NCBI GenBank assembly: GCA_002298695.1
Contig: DBLB01000032.1
Location: forward strand, 1,904-7,072
Direction of reading: 5' to 3'
From: Clostridiales bacterium UBA735
GTDB lineage: Bacteria; Bacillota; Clostridia; Oscillospirales; Oscillospiraceae
DNA: 5,169 nucleotides
Below are positions 1-5,169 of the stretch, piece by piece. The notes beneath the pieces are model-generated. The model was not told the origin of the DNA. It searched no databases and saw only the letters and a program-made list of their open reading frames with translations. The position numbers were made by a program, and so were the translations under genes. Every line of letters starts with the position of its first letter. The stretch's first letter is position 1.

Positions 1-1
1 C

Positions 2-493
2 GGCATGACCGGCTGCTACATTCCCAACCATGCGTGCATCGACAACGTCATCCACACCTACGCGGGCGTGGAGCTGCGTCTGGCGTGCGCGGAGCTCATG
101 GAAAGGCAGGGACATCCTGAACCCACCGGGCAGGCGAAAATAACCCCAGCATTCAATCTCCCCTGCCGGTACGTGCTGCATACGGTCGGCCCCATCGTGG
201 AGGGTGCGGTCACGCCGCGGGACGAAGAGCTTCTCGCCTCGTGCTACCGGTCCTGTCTGACTCTCGCGGCAGAGAACGGTTTGGAGAGCATTGCGTTCTG
301 CTGCATTTCCACCGGGGTATTCCATTTCCCCAACGTCCCGGCGGCGGAGATCGCCGTGCGGACCGTCCGGGAGTTTCTCCAAAAGCAAACCAGCGTAAAG
401 AAAGTGATCTTCAATGTTTTCAAAGACCTGGACAAAGACATCTACGCCCGACTGCTCGGCGCAGACGGAGCGGCTGAAAACGGCGCTCGCTGA
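2..493 (+). CDS. Zinc-type macrodomain protein, protein-ADP-ribose hydrolase (5'-truncated by window edge)
   Basis: This macrodomain enzyme is predicted to remove ADP-ribose from proteins, acting as the eraser for the sirtuin encoded next to it. The gene is cut by the left edge. An ATG lies at 5, but the preceding in-frame codon is Gly and the ORF begins inside the conserved block, so the true start is upstream. Family members are roughly 260 residues, so about 100 are missing, including the first part of the ADP-ribose pocket. Counting from the Met at 5, the Zn-macro signature GCYIPNHACIDN covers residues 3-14, with C4, H9 and C11 as the likely zinc ligands. It is followed by IHTYAG, HTVGP (59-63) and the phosphate-binding loop ISTGVFHFP (101-109). 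The tail KVIFNVFKDLDKDIY is also typical. The last 80 nt overlap the sirtuin gene in another frame. The family call is firm; the substrate is inferred from known macro/SirTM operons. Confidence 0.9.
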   Translation, partial: GMTGCYIPNHACIDNVIHTYAGVELRLACAELMERQGHPEPTGQAKITPAFNLPCRYVLHTVGPIVEGAVTPRDEELLASCYRSCLTLAAENGLESIAFCCISTGVFHFPNVPAAEIAVRTVREFLQKQTSVKKVIFNVFKDLDKDIYARLLGADGAAENGAR

Positions 494-1301
494 AGCTGAC
501 GCCGTTGTGATCGGCGCGGGCGCGGGTCTTTCCGCCGCCGCGGGCTTCACATACTCGGGTGGGCGGTTTGCGCGGTATTTCTCCGACTTCGCGGAAAAAT
601 ACGGCATCCGGGACATGTACTCCGGCGGATTTTACCCGTTCCCTACGCCGGAAGAATACTGGGCGTATTGGAGCCGGTACATTCTTGTCAACCGGTATCA
701 GGATGCCCCGAAGCCGGTATACGAAACGCTTCTCCGTCTGGTGCGGGAGAAGGACTATTTCGTCATCACGACAAACGTCGATCACTGCTTCCAGAAAGCG
801 GGATTTGACAAAAAGCGGCTCTTTTATACGCAGGGGGACTACGGTCTCTTCCAGTGCAGCGCTCCGTGCCGTCCGGAGACCTTTGATAACGAGGCGGTCA
901 TCCGGGAGATGGCGGAGCGACAAAAGGATATGCGCATCCCCTCGGAGCTTCTGCCCCGCTGCCCGCACTGCGGCCGCCCCATGACGATGAATCTGCGCTG
1001 CGACGACCGTTTTGCCGAGGACGAGGGCTGGCACGCCGCGGCGGAGCGGTACGAAACCTTTCTCCGCACCCGCGCCGGGCAGAAGATCCTGTTCTGGGAA
1101 CTCGGCGTCGGCTACAATACGCCCGGCATCATCAAATATCCCTTCCGGCGCATGACGGCAAAGAATCCCGACGCCGTCTACGCCTGCGCCAATCTCGGCG
1201 AGGCGGACGCCCCGTCGGAGATCAGAGACCGGTCGATCTGCATCAACGCGGATATTGGGGAGATCCTGTCCCGGCTTCAAAATCCTCCGGCGGCGCATTG
1301 A
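414..1301 (+). CDS. Class M sirtuin (SirTM), protein ADP-ribosyltransferase, Sir2 family
   Basis: This is an NAD-dependent sirtuin of the macrodomain-linked class M. Characterised members mono-ADP-ribosylate a lipoylated GcvH-like carrier protein rather than deacetylate, and are linked to oxidative-stress responses. The 295-residue protein has the Rossmann NAD motif GAGAGLS at 34-40, then TTNVDHCFQKAGF at 119-131, YTQGDYG at 138-144, and two cysteine pairs (C148/C152 and C183/C186) likely to bind structural zinc. It also has MTMNLRCDD (190-198) and ELGVGYNTPGIIKYPF near the C-terminus. The canonical sirtuin catalytic His is replaced by Gln (Q140), with N121 nearby. These match the Asn and Gln reported as essential in streptococcal SirTM (N118 and Q137, from memory). 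The ATG at 414 overlaps the macrodomain gene by 80 nt and has only a weak purine-rich stretch (about 396-406) upstream. It is the only standard start codon before the NAD motif, and the residue offset of about three from the streptococcal protein supports it. A CTG at 474 is the alternative. Confidence 0.93.
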   Translation: MFSKTWTKTSTPDCSAQTERLKTALAEADAVVIGAGAGLSAAAGFTYSGGRFARYFSDFAEKYGIRDMYSGGFYPFPTPEEYWAYWSRYILVNRYQDAPKPVYETLLRLVREKDYFVITTNVDHCFQKAGFDKKRLFYTQGDYGLFQCSAPCRPETFDNEAVIREMAERQKDMRIPSELLPRCPHCGRPMTMNLRCDDRFAEDEGWHAAAERYETFLRTRAGQKILFWELGVGYNTPGIIKYPFRRMTAKNPDAVYACANLGEADAPSEIRDRSICINADIGEILSRLQNPPAAH

Positions 1302-1326
1302 GGGATAAACGGATCTTTGCTATGAT
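1298..1326 (+). promoter_or_regulatory. Candidate sigma-70-type promoter overlapping the sirtuin stop codon
   Basis: TTGAGG at 1298-1303 and TATGAT at 1321-1326 are separated by 17 nt (4/6 and 5/6 matches to consensus). Initiation would fall near 1333, inside the hairpin that follows, so any transcript would meet the stem at once. The element may once have served the downstream hydrolase, or it may be coincidental. Confidence 0.3.
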
Positions 1327-1329
1327 ACG

Positions 1330-1353
1330 AAAGGCCGCAGCAATGCGGCCTTT
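1330..1353 (+). terminator. Hairpin terminator after the macrodomain/sirtuin operon
   Basis: A perfect 10-bp inverted repeat (AAAGGCCGCA and TGCGGCCTTT) encloses a GCAA tetraloop, a stable GNRA type. It begins 28 nt after the sirtuin stop. The A and T triplets at the stem ends give only a short T-run before CC, so it is a moderate terminator. Position and symmetry support termination of the sirtuin transcript. Confidence 0.7.
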
Positions 1354-1371
1354 CCAAAGAACATTTGTTAG

Positions 1372-2079
1372 TGGAAGCTAACCATCGCGCTGCTTTCCCG
1401 AAAATGGCATGTTTATCAGGTCGTGTATGACGGTCATCAGCCGGAGTATCCGGGCGATTTTACCTCCGTGGAACAGACGGGGGATGAAGTAACGGAATAT
1501 TTGAAAAGCCGCGGCGTCACTCGCCTGGACGCCGCCTACGGCTGCTCTTTGGGCGGCGCATGTCGGACCCGTCTGCTGGCTCTGGGAGATATCCCCGTCG
1601 GCCGGGCGATCATCGACGGCGGGATCACCCCTTATCAGCTTCCGTATCCGGTGCGAAAACTGCTGCTCGCACGCGATATTCTGTCCTTCAAGCTCGCGGC
1701 AAACAGCCGAAAAATTCTGGAAGCGGCTTTCCCGCCGGAACGTTTTACTCTCCCTGGGCGCGATGCCGTGAAGGAATATGACGCTCTGGAGCGCTATCTG
1801 AAAACCTACTCCGACCGGACGATCCGCAGTATATTCTGGTCCGGCAACAACTACGCCTTACCCGCCGCGCCCGCCGAACACGGCGCGAAAATCACCTATT
1901 GGTACGGCGAAGAGGAAAAGCGGGACCGCCGCGATAACATCCGCTTCAGTCAGCGCTATTTCCCGCAGGTGCAGCTCCGCGAAATACCCAAAATGGCGCA
2001 CGCAGAGCTGGTGATGATGTATCCGGAAGCCTTCTGCCGGAATGCAGAGATCTTTTTCACCGGGCAAACCGAGGAATAA
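1372..2079 (+). pseudogene. Alpha/beta-hydrolase-fold protein, N-terminally truncated remnant
   Basis: The product resembles Firmicutes alpha/beta-hydrolase-fold proteins of unknown substrate. The only usable start is a GTG at 1423, giving 218 residues. It falls inside a segment that still looks homologous: the frame reads ALLSRKWHVYQVVYDGH across it and is open back to a TAG at 1369-1371. No ATG lies in that extension and no clear ribosome site precedes the GTG. Counting from the GTG, the nucleophile elbow GCSLGGA puts the catalytic Ser at 42, MAHAELV puts the catalytic His at 193, and YGEEEKR (161-167) probably carries the acid. The N-terminal beta strands and the HG oxyanion-hole motif expected about 30-40 residues earlier are absent in all three frames up to the hairpin. 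The rest shows no internal stop or frameshift. I infer loss of the 5' end by deletion or rearrangement. Expression as a shortened protein is possible but unlikely to be active. The fold is fairly sure; the pseudogene status is inferred. Confidence 0.7.
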
Positions 2080-2085
2080 AGAAAT

Positions 2086-2121
2086 ATCCGGCTGCCGTTT
2101 CCGATGGAACGGCAGCCGGAT
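2086..2121. terminator. Bidirectional Rho-independent terminator between convergent genes
   Basis: A 14-bp perfect stem (2086-2099 with 2108-2121) is extended inward by a T-G and a C-G pair, leaving a CGAT loop. On the + strand it runs into TTTTGTTATTT. On the - strand the exit side reads TATTTCTTT. It starts 6 nt after the hydrolase stop at 2079 and ends 4 nt before the trkH stop codon at 2126-2128. It can therefore serve both converging transcripts. Confidence 0.9.
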
Positions 2122-2125
2122 TTTG

Positions 2126-3571
2126 TTATTTGCGCCACGCGGCGGGGATGAAAAGCAGAAGCATCGGATACAGCTCCAGACGGCCGAAGAGCATGGCGAA
2201 TGAGAGCAGCGCCTTGCCGAAAGACGAGAAGCATGTATAGTTGGACATCGGTCCGACGAGCTCCAGGCCGGGGCCGACATTGTTAAAGCAACTCGCGGCG
2301 GCGGAGAACGTTGTGGCAAAGTCCAGCCCGTCCAGCGCAAGCAGCACGACGAGCGCGGCAAAAAGCAGCACATATACAAGCAAAAAAGCCGAGACAGAGT
2401 GGCAGGTGTCCTCGTCGAGCGGCTCGCCGTCGATGTGGATGCATTTGACCTGCTGCGGGTGGATGGCGCGCTGCACGCCCCGGCGGGCGAGCTTCGCACC
2501 GATCATAATGCGCACGATCTTGATGCCGCCGCCGGTCGAGCCGGCACATGCGCCGACGAACATCAGCACGAGAAGCACCGTTTTGGAAAACCAAGGCCAA
2601 AGACTGAAATCTGAGATCGCAAAGCCCGACGTACTCATCACGGACGCCGCTGTGAATATCGCATGGTGAAGCGCCTCGCCGAAGCCGCCGAAGTGCGGCA
2701 GAATGTTCGCAGCGACGGCGAGCGAAGCGGTGGCGAGGATGCCGAGAAACACCCACATCTCCTCGCTGTGCAGCGCCTGCCGGAGCTTTCCGATCAGAAC
2801 GAGATAGTAGAGCGTGAAGTTCATGGAAAAGAGGATCATAAAAACAGTGATGACCGTCTGCGAATAGGAGCTGTACACGCTCATACCGGCGTTGCGGATC
2901 GAAAAGCCGCCCGTGCCCGCCGTGGCGAACGCCGTGGTGAGCGCGTCGAAAAACGGCATGTCGAAAATGAGCAGCACGAACATCAGAACCGTGAGGCCGA
3001 TATAGATAAGATAGAGGATCGTCGTGCTGCGGCGCATCCGCGGCACGAGCTTGCCGACGTTCACGCCCGGCGATTCCGCGCGCAGGAGATGCAGCGCGTC
3101 GCCACTGTCGCCGTTTGCCATGGGGCTCACGGCCAGCACGAACACGAGAACACCCATACCGCCAAGCCAAACCGTAAAGCTGCGCCAGTACAAAAGGCCC
3201 ACCGGCAGCGCCTCCACATCGGCGATCACGCTCGCGCCGGTCGTGGTGAAGCCGGAAACGGTCTCAAAAAAGGCGTCCACAAACGACGGCACCGCCCCGC
3301 TCAGACAAAACGGCAGCGCACCGAACACCGAGAGAAGCACCCAGGAAAGGCCCACGGTCACAAAGCCCTCGCGGGCATAATACTCCCGCCGCCGGGCCTT
3401 CACACGCCGCAACAGCGCCGCGCATACGAGGATCGCCGCCATGGCAGCGGCAAAGCCGACAGCGGCGCCGTGCTCGCCGCGCGCAAGCGCAATAATGAGC
3501 GGCGGCGTCATAAACGCCGCTTCCACTCCCAGCGTCAGGCCGAGAATGCGGCAGATCATGGCAATGTTCAT
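2126..3571 (-). CDS. trkH: Trk/Ktr-type potassium uptake protein, membrane subunit TrkH
   Basis: This integral-membrane subunit is predicted to conduct K+ into the cell, with TrkA as its cytoplasmic regulator. The 481-residue protein is full length for the family and strongly hydrophobic, with four membrane-pore-membrane repeats. The four selectivity-filter loops are visible: TVSGFTTTGAS (104-114), ATAGTGGFS (216-224), VMSTSGFAIS (311-320) and CFNNVGPGL (428-436). Each has the filter glycine expected of a K+-selective pore, including Gly112 where Na+-permeable HKT relatives carry Ser. The intramembrane gate loop GSTGGGIK is at 344-351. The start MNIAMICRILGL is typical of TrkH. On the minus strand GGGTGAG, overlapping the trkA stop, sits 5 nt before the ATG. 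The 6-nt gap after trkA indicates an operon with probable translational coupling. The gene converges on the hydrolase remnant at a shared terminator. I see no defect. A KtrB-like assignment is less likely given the length and the two-domain TrkA partner. Confidence 0.95.
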   Translation of the reverse strand: MNIAMICRILGLTLGVEAAFMTPPLIIALARGEHGAAVGFAAAMAAILVCAALLRRVKARRREYYAREGFVTVGLSWVLLSVFGALPFCLSGAVPSFVDAFFETVSGFTTTGASVIADVEALPVGLLYWRSFTVWLGGMGVLVFVLAVSPMANGDSGDALHLLRAESPGVNVGKLVPRMRRSTTILYLIYIGLTVLMFVLLIFDMPFFDALTTAFATAGTGGFSIRNAGMSVYSSYSQTVITVFMILFSMNFTLYYLVLIGKLRQALHSEEMWVFLGILATASLAVAANILPHFGGFGEALHHAIFTAASVMSTSGFAISDFSLWPWFSKTVLLVLMFVGACAGSTGGGIKIVRIMIGAKLARRGVQRAIHPQQVKCIHIDGEPLDEDTCHSVSAFLLVYVLLFAALVVLLALDGLDFATTFSAAASCFNNVGPGLELVGPMSNYTCFSSFGKALLSFAMLFGRLELYPMLLLFIPAAWRK

Positions 3572-3577
3572 ATCCGC

Positions 3578-4945
3578 TCACCCGCGTTCGGCAAAGATCT
3601 GCCGCAGCTCCGCGATATGCCGCTCGCGCGGCGCGATCACGATAACGGTGTCGCCCCTTTGCAGACTGTCGCCGCCACCGGGAAACAGGACCTTCGCTCC
3701 GCGCGAAATGCACGCGAGCAAAATTCCCGGCTGGAGTTTGACCGAAGCGAGGCTCTCGCCGAGGTGCGGCACGTCTGCCGTGACGAGAAACTCAAGCGCC
3801 TCAACGCGCCCGCCGAGCAGACTGTATACGGAAAGGACGCTCTCGGCGTCCGTGCTCTCCATGGCGCGGACATAGCGCGTGATCTCCTGCGCGCAGATGT
3901 CCTTCGGGCTGACGGCGCTGCGGATGCCGCAGTTCTGGCATACGGCGGCGTACTCCGTGCGGTTCACTTTGGGGATCGCCTGCGGCACGCCCTGCATCCG
4001 GGCGTACATACAGATGAACACGTTTTCCTCGTCGAGGTTCGTGAGCGCGACAACGGCGTCCATCTGGGAGATGTTCTCGCTGAAGAGGAAATCCTGCCGC
4101 GTGCCGTCGGCGCAGAGAACGGAAACATCCGGCAAATCCTCCGCGAGAGCGCGGCAGCGCTCGGGGTTCTGCTCGATGAGCTTCACACGCACGCCCGCCT
4201 CGCACAGCAGCTCCGCGAGCGCTTCGCCCAGCCGTCCGCCGCCGACGATCATCACATTCTTCGCGTGCTTTTTCCGCAGCCCCAGCTCGTCCACGGTGCG
4301 CGAAAGAGTCGCCGCCGGTGCGGTCAGATACACCTCATCCCCGGCGCGGATCTCAAACGAGCCGTCCGGGATGAATGCCTCTTCCCCGCGGCGCACAGCG
4401 CATACCAACACGCGATGGCGCAGGACACGCGGCAGCTCCATGAGCTTTTTCCCGCAGAGTTTGTTGTCCGCATCGACTTCCATCGCCACGATCTCCGCAC
4501 GGGACTTGGCAAAGGATTCCCGCCGGAGAAACGCGGGCAGCTGCAACTGGCGGAAGATCTCGCGCGCAGCATAGAGATCCGGCGTGACCGCCATGGAAAG
4601 CCCCAGCTCCTCGCGCAGAAGCTGCACGCCGTCGAGATAGTTGCGGCTGCGGATGCGGGCGATCGTGTTCGCGCAGCCGAGCTTGCGCGCCAGCATGCAG
4701 GCAAGGATGTTCGCCTCGTCGTTCGGCGAGGCGGCAATCAGAAGATCGCTCTCCGGCACAAGCGCGGCGCGCTGCACGTCGAGCGCGGCGCCGTTGCCTA
4801 CCACGGTCATGCCGTCGAGCGCGAGAGAAAGCCGGTCGCACACAGCGCGGCTGCTGTCGATGATCGTTACATCGTGTCCTTCGGCGGATACCTCGCGGGC
4901 GATGGCAAAGCCGACTTTACCTCCGCCGACAATCACAATTTTCAT
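3578..4945 (-). CDS. trkA: Trk system potassium uptake regulatory subunit TrkA (two RCK domains)
   Basis: This cytoplasmic NAD(H)- and nucleotide-binding protein is predicted to assemble as a ring under TrkH and gate K+ flux. The 455 residues show the duplicated architecture RCK_N-RCK_C-RCK_N-RCK_C, as in the classical TrkA rather than the single-copy KtrA. The first Rossmann motif GGGKVG is at 7-12, with the ribose-binding acid D30 at the end of the second strand (VTIID). The second motif GGGRLG is at 235-240, with E258 in the matching place. The two RCK_C domains run roughly 140-225 and 370-455; the first ends with the typical GDEVYLTAP and the last contains GDTVIVIAP. The ATG at 4945 directly begins the first beta strand (MKIVIVGGG) and has AAGGAG 5 nt upstream. 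It is the first gene of the trkAH operon, driven by the promoter at 4997-5025. Length and motifs look intact. Confidence 0.96.
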   Translation of the reverse strand: MKIVIVGGGKVGFAIAREVSAEGHDVTIIDSSRAVCDRLSLALDGMTVVGNGAALDVQRAALVPESDLLIAASPNDEANILACMLARKLGCANTIARIRSRNYLDGVQLLREELGLSMAVTPDLYAAREIFRQLQLPAFLRRESFAKSRAEIVAMEVDADNKLCGKKLMELPRVLRHRVLVCAVRRGEEAFIPDGSFEIRAGDEVYLTAPAATLSRTVDELGLRKKHAKNVMIVGGGRLGEALAELLCEAGVRVKLIEQNPERCRALAEDLPDVSVLCADGTRQDFLFSENISQMDAVVALTNLDEENVFICMYARMQGVPQAIPKVNRTEYAAVCQNCGIRSAVSPKDICAQEITRYVRAMESTDAESVLSVYSLLGGRVEALEFLVTADVPHLGESLASVKLQPGILLACISRGAKVLFPGGGDSLQRGDTVIVIAPRERHIAELRQIFAERG

Positions 4946-4950
4946 AAAAG

Positions 4951-4956
4951 CTCCTT
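4951..4956 (-). promoter_or_regulatory. Ribosome binding site of trkA
   Basis: Read on the minus strand this is AAGGAG, 5 nt before the ATG at 4945. It fixes the trkA start and is the clearest ribosome site in the window. Confidence 0.85.
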
Positions 4957-4996
4957 CTTTTCCAAAAAGCGCTTCAGGGGGTTATATGGTAAGTGC

Positions 4997-5025
4997 AGTA
5001 TAGCATTTGGCAAAGTCGATGGCAA
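4997..5025 (-). promoter_or_regulatory. Promoter of the trkAH operon, extended -10
   Basis: On the minus strand TTGCCA (5025-5020) is followed after 17 nt by TATACT (5002-4997). A TGC directly before the -10 makes it an extended -10 element, as is common in Gram-positive bacteria. Initiation is expected near 4990, giving a leader of about 45 nt before trkA, which is too short for a known riboswitch. Confidence 0.75.
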
Positions 5026-5059
5026 CCGCTTCCCGTCCGGCTTAACGGTGATTTTACGT

Positions 5060-5088
5060 TTTACAGAAGTTTTTTGGAAAAATATAAT
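5060..5088 (+). promoter_or_regulatory. Upstream promoter (P1) of the tRNA gene
   Basis: TTTACA at 5060-5065 and a perfect TATAAT at 5083-5088 are separated by 17 nt. The spacer is AT-rich. Initiation would fall near 5095, at the -35 of the second promoter. Part of its match could be chance in an AT-rich tract, but both hexamers and the spacing fit well. Confidence 0.6.
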
Positions 5089-5095
5089 TTTCTTC

Positions 5096-5125
5096 TTGAC
5101 AGAATGCTATAACGTTTGCTACAAT
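5096..5125 (+). promoter_or_regulatory. Proximal promoter (P2) of the tRNA gene, extended -10
   Basis: A perfect TTGACA at 5096-5101 is followed after 18 nt by TACAAT at 5120-5125, preceded by TGC (extended -10). Initiation near 5132 would leave only about 12 nt of leader before the tRNA at 5144. An AT-rich stretch just upstream (about 5067-5095) could act as an UP element. Confidence 0.8.
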
Positions 5126-5143
5126 GACAAAGCCGCGAAAAAC

Positions 5144-5169
5144 GGGAGCATAGCTCAGCTGGTTAGAGC
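5144..5169 (+). tRNA. tRNA gene, 5' part only, cut by the window edge (amino acid not determinable)
   Basis: GGGAGCA (5144-5150) fits a 7-nt acceptor strand. It is followed by U8-A9 and a perfect D-stem, GCTC (5153-5156) with GAGC (5166-5169), around a loop holding A14, G15, the G18-G19 pair and A21. This is the standard start of a bacterial elongator tRNA. The anticodon arm lies beyond the right edge, so the amino acid cannot be given. The two promoters directly upstream suggest it is the first gene of a tRNA or stable-RNA transcript. Confidence 0.88.

Noticed and set aside
420..1298. A 292-codon open frame on the minus strand exactly opposite the sirtuin gene
   Set aside because: It is Arg-rich, low in recognisable motifs, and mirrors the GC-rich codon pattern of the sirtuin. 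The plus-strand frame carries all the conserved Sir2 motifs, so this is a shadow frame.
1330..1353. Hairpin considered as a CRISPR-like repeat or mobile-element end
   Set aside because: A single copy with no matching repeat or target duplication in the window; its position after a stop codon fits a terminator.
1322..1381. A small ATG frame (about 19 codons) running through the terminator hairpin
   Set aside because: There is no ribosome site, it is mostly encoded by the hairpin, and it ends at TAA before any homology; it does not supply the missing hydrolase N-terminus.
1858..2499. A 213-codon minus-strand frame spanning the hydrolase end, the terminator and the trkH 3' end
   Set aside because: It crosses a strong bidirectional terminator and its translation is Ser/Arg-rich without motifs, being antisense to the hydrolase and out of frame with trkH.
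2283..3170. A 295-codon minus-strand frame within trkH
   Set aside because: It is Arg/His/Ala-rich with no membrane segments or motifs, lying out of frame in a convincing TrkH gene. It is a shadow frame.
3879..4574. A 231-codon plus-strand frame opposite trkA
   Set aside because: Its composition is Ser/Arg-rich with no ribosome site or recognisable domain, while trkA on the other strand is complete and well conserved.
4946..4996. Possible c-di-AMP (ydaO-type) or other riboswitch in the trkA leader
   Set aside because: The predicted leader is only about 45 nt with no multi-helix structure, too short for a known K+-related riboswitch aptamer.

Overview
The window reads as a moderately GC-rich chromosome segment of a Gram-positive, Clostridia-like bacterium. 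This is an inference from three things: a macrodomain/class M sirtuin pair of the kind found in Firmicutes, TGn-extended -10 promoters, and tRNA/Trk gene styles. No species can be named from the sequence alone.

Left part (1-1301, + strand): the end of an operon for reversible protein ADP-ribosylation. The 3' two thirds or so of a zinc-type macrodomain protein (an ADP-ribose hydrolase, the eraser) enters from the left edge. It is followed, with an apparent 80-nt out-of-frame overlap, by a complete class M sirtuin (SirTM, the writer). In characterised examples this pair modifies a lipoylated GcvH-like carrier protein. The carrier and lipoate ligase genes are not in view and would have to lie left of the window or elsewhere. 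The operon appears to end at a 10-bp GCAA-loop hairpin at 1330-1353.

Middle (1354-2122): an alpha/beta-hydrolase-fold gene that keeps its nucleophile elbow and C-terminal histidine but has lost its N-terminus. Its frame stays homologous-looking upstream of the only usable start codon and runs into a stop just after the hairpin, so I call it a 5'-truncated remnant. It ends at a strong 14-bp-plus hairpin with T-rich flanks on both sides, which probably terminates both this gene and the convergent trkH.

Right part (2126-4945, - strand): a two-gene potassium uptake operon, trkA (NAD-binding regulatory ring subunit) then trkH (K+ channel-like membrane subunit), 6 nt apart and probably translationally coupled. 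Both look intact. A good promoter (TTGCCA-17-TATACT with extended -10) and an AAGGAG ribosome site lie upstream of trkA.

Right edge (5060-5169, + strand): two tandem sigma-70-type promoters lead into the 5' part of a tRNA gene, which is cut by the window after its D-stem. The trkA and tRNA promoters diverge from the same 198-nt intergenic region.

I found no CRISPR array, insertion sequence, attachment site or clearly new system. The least ordinary points are the overlapping macrodomain/sirtuin arrangement and the beheaded hydrolase directly behind it.
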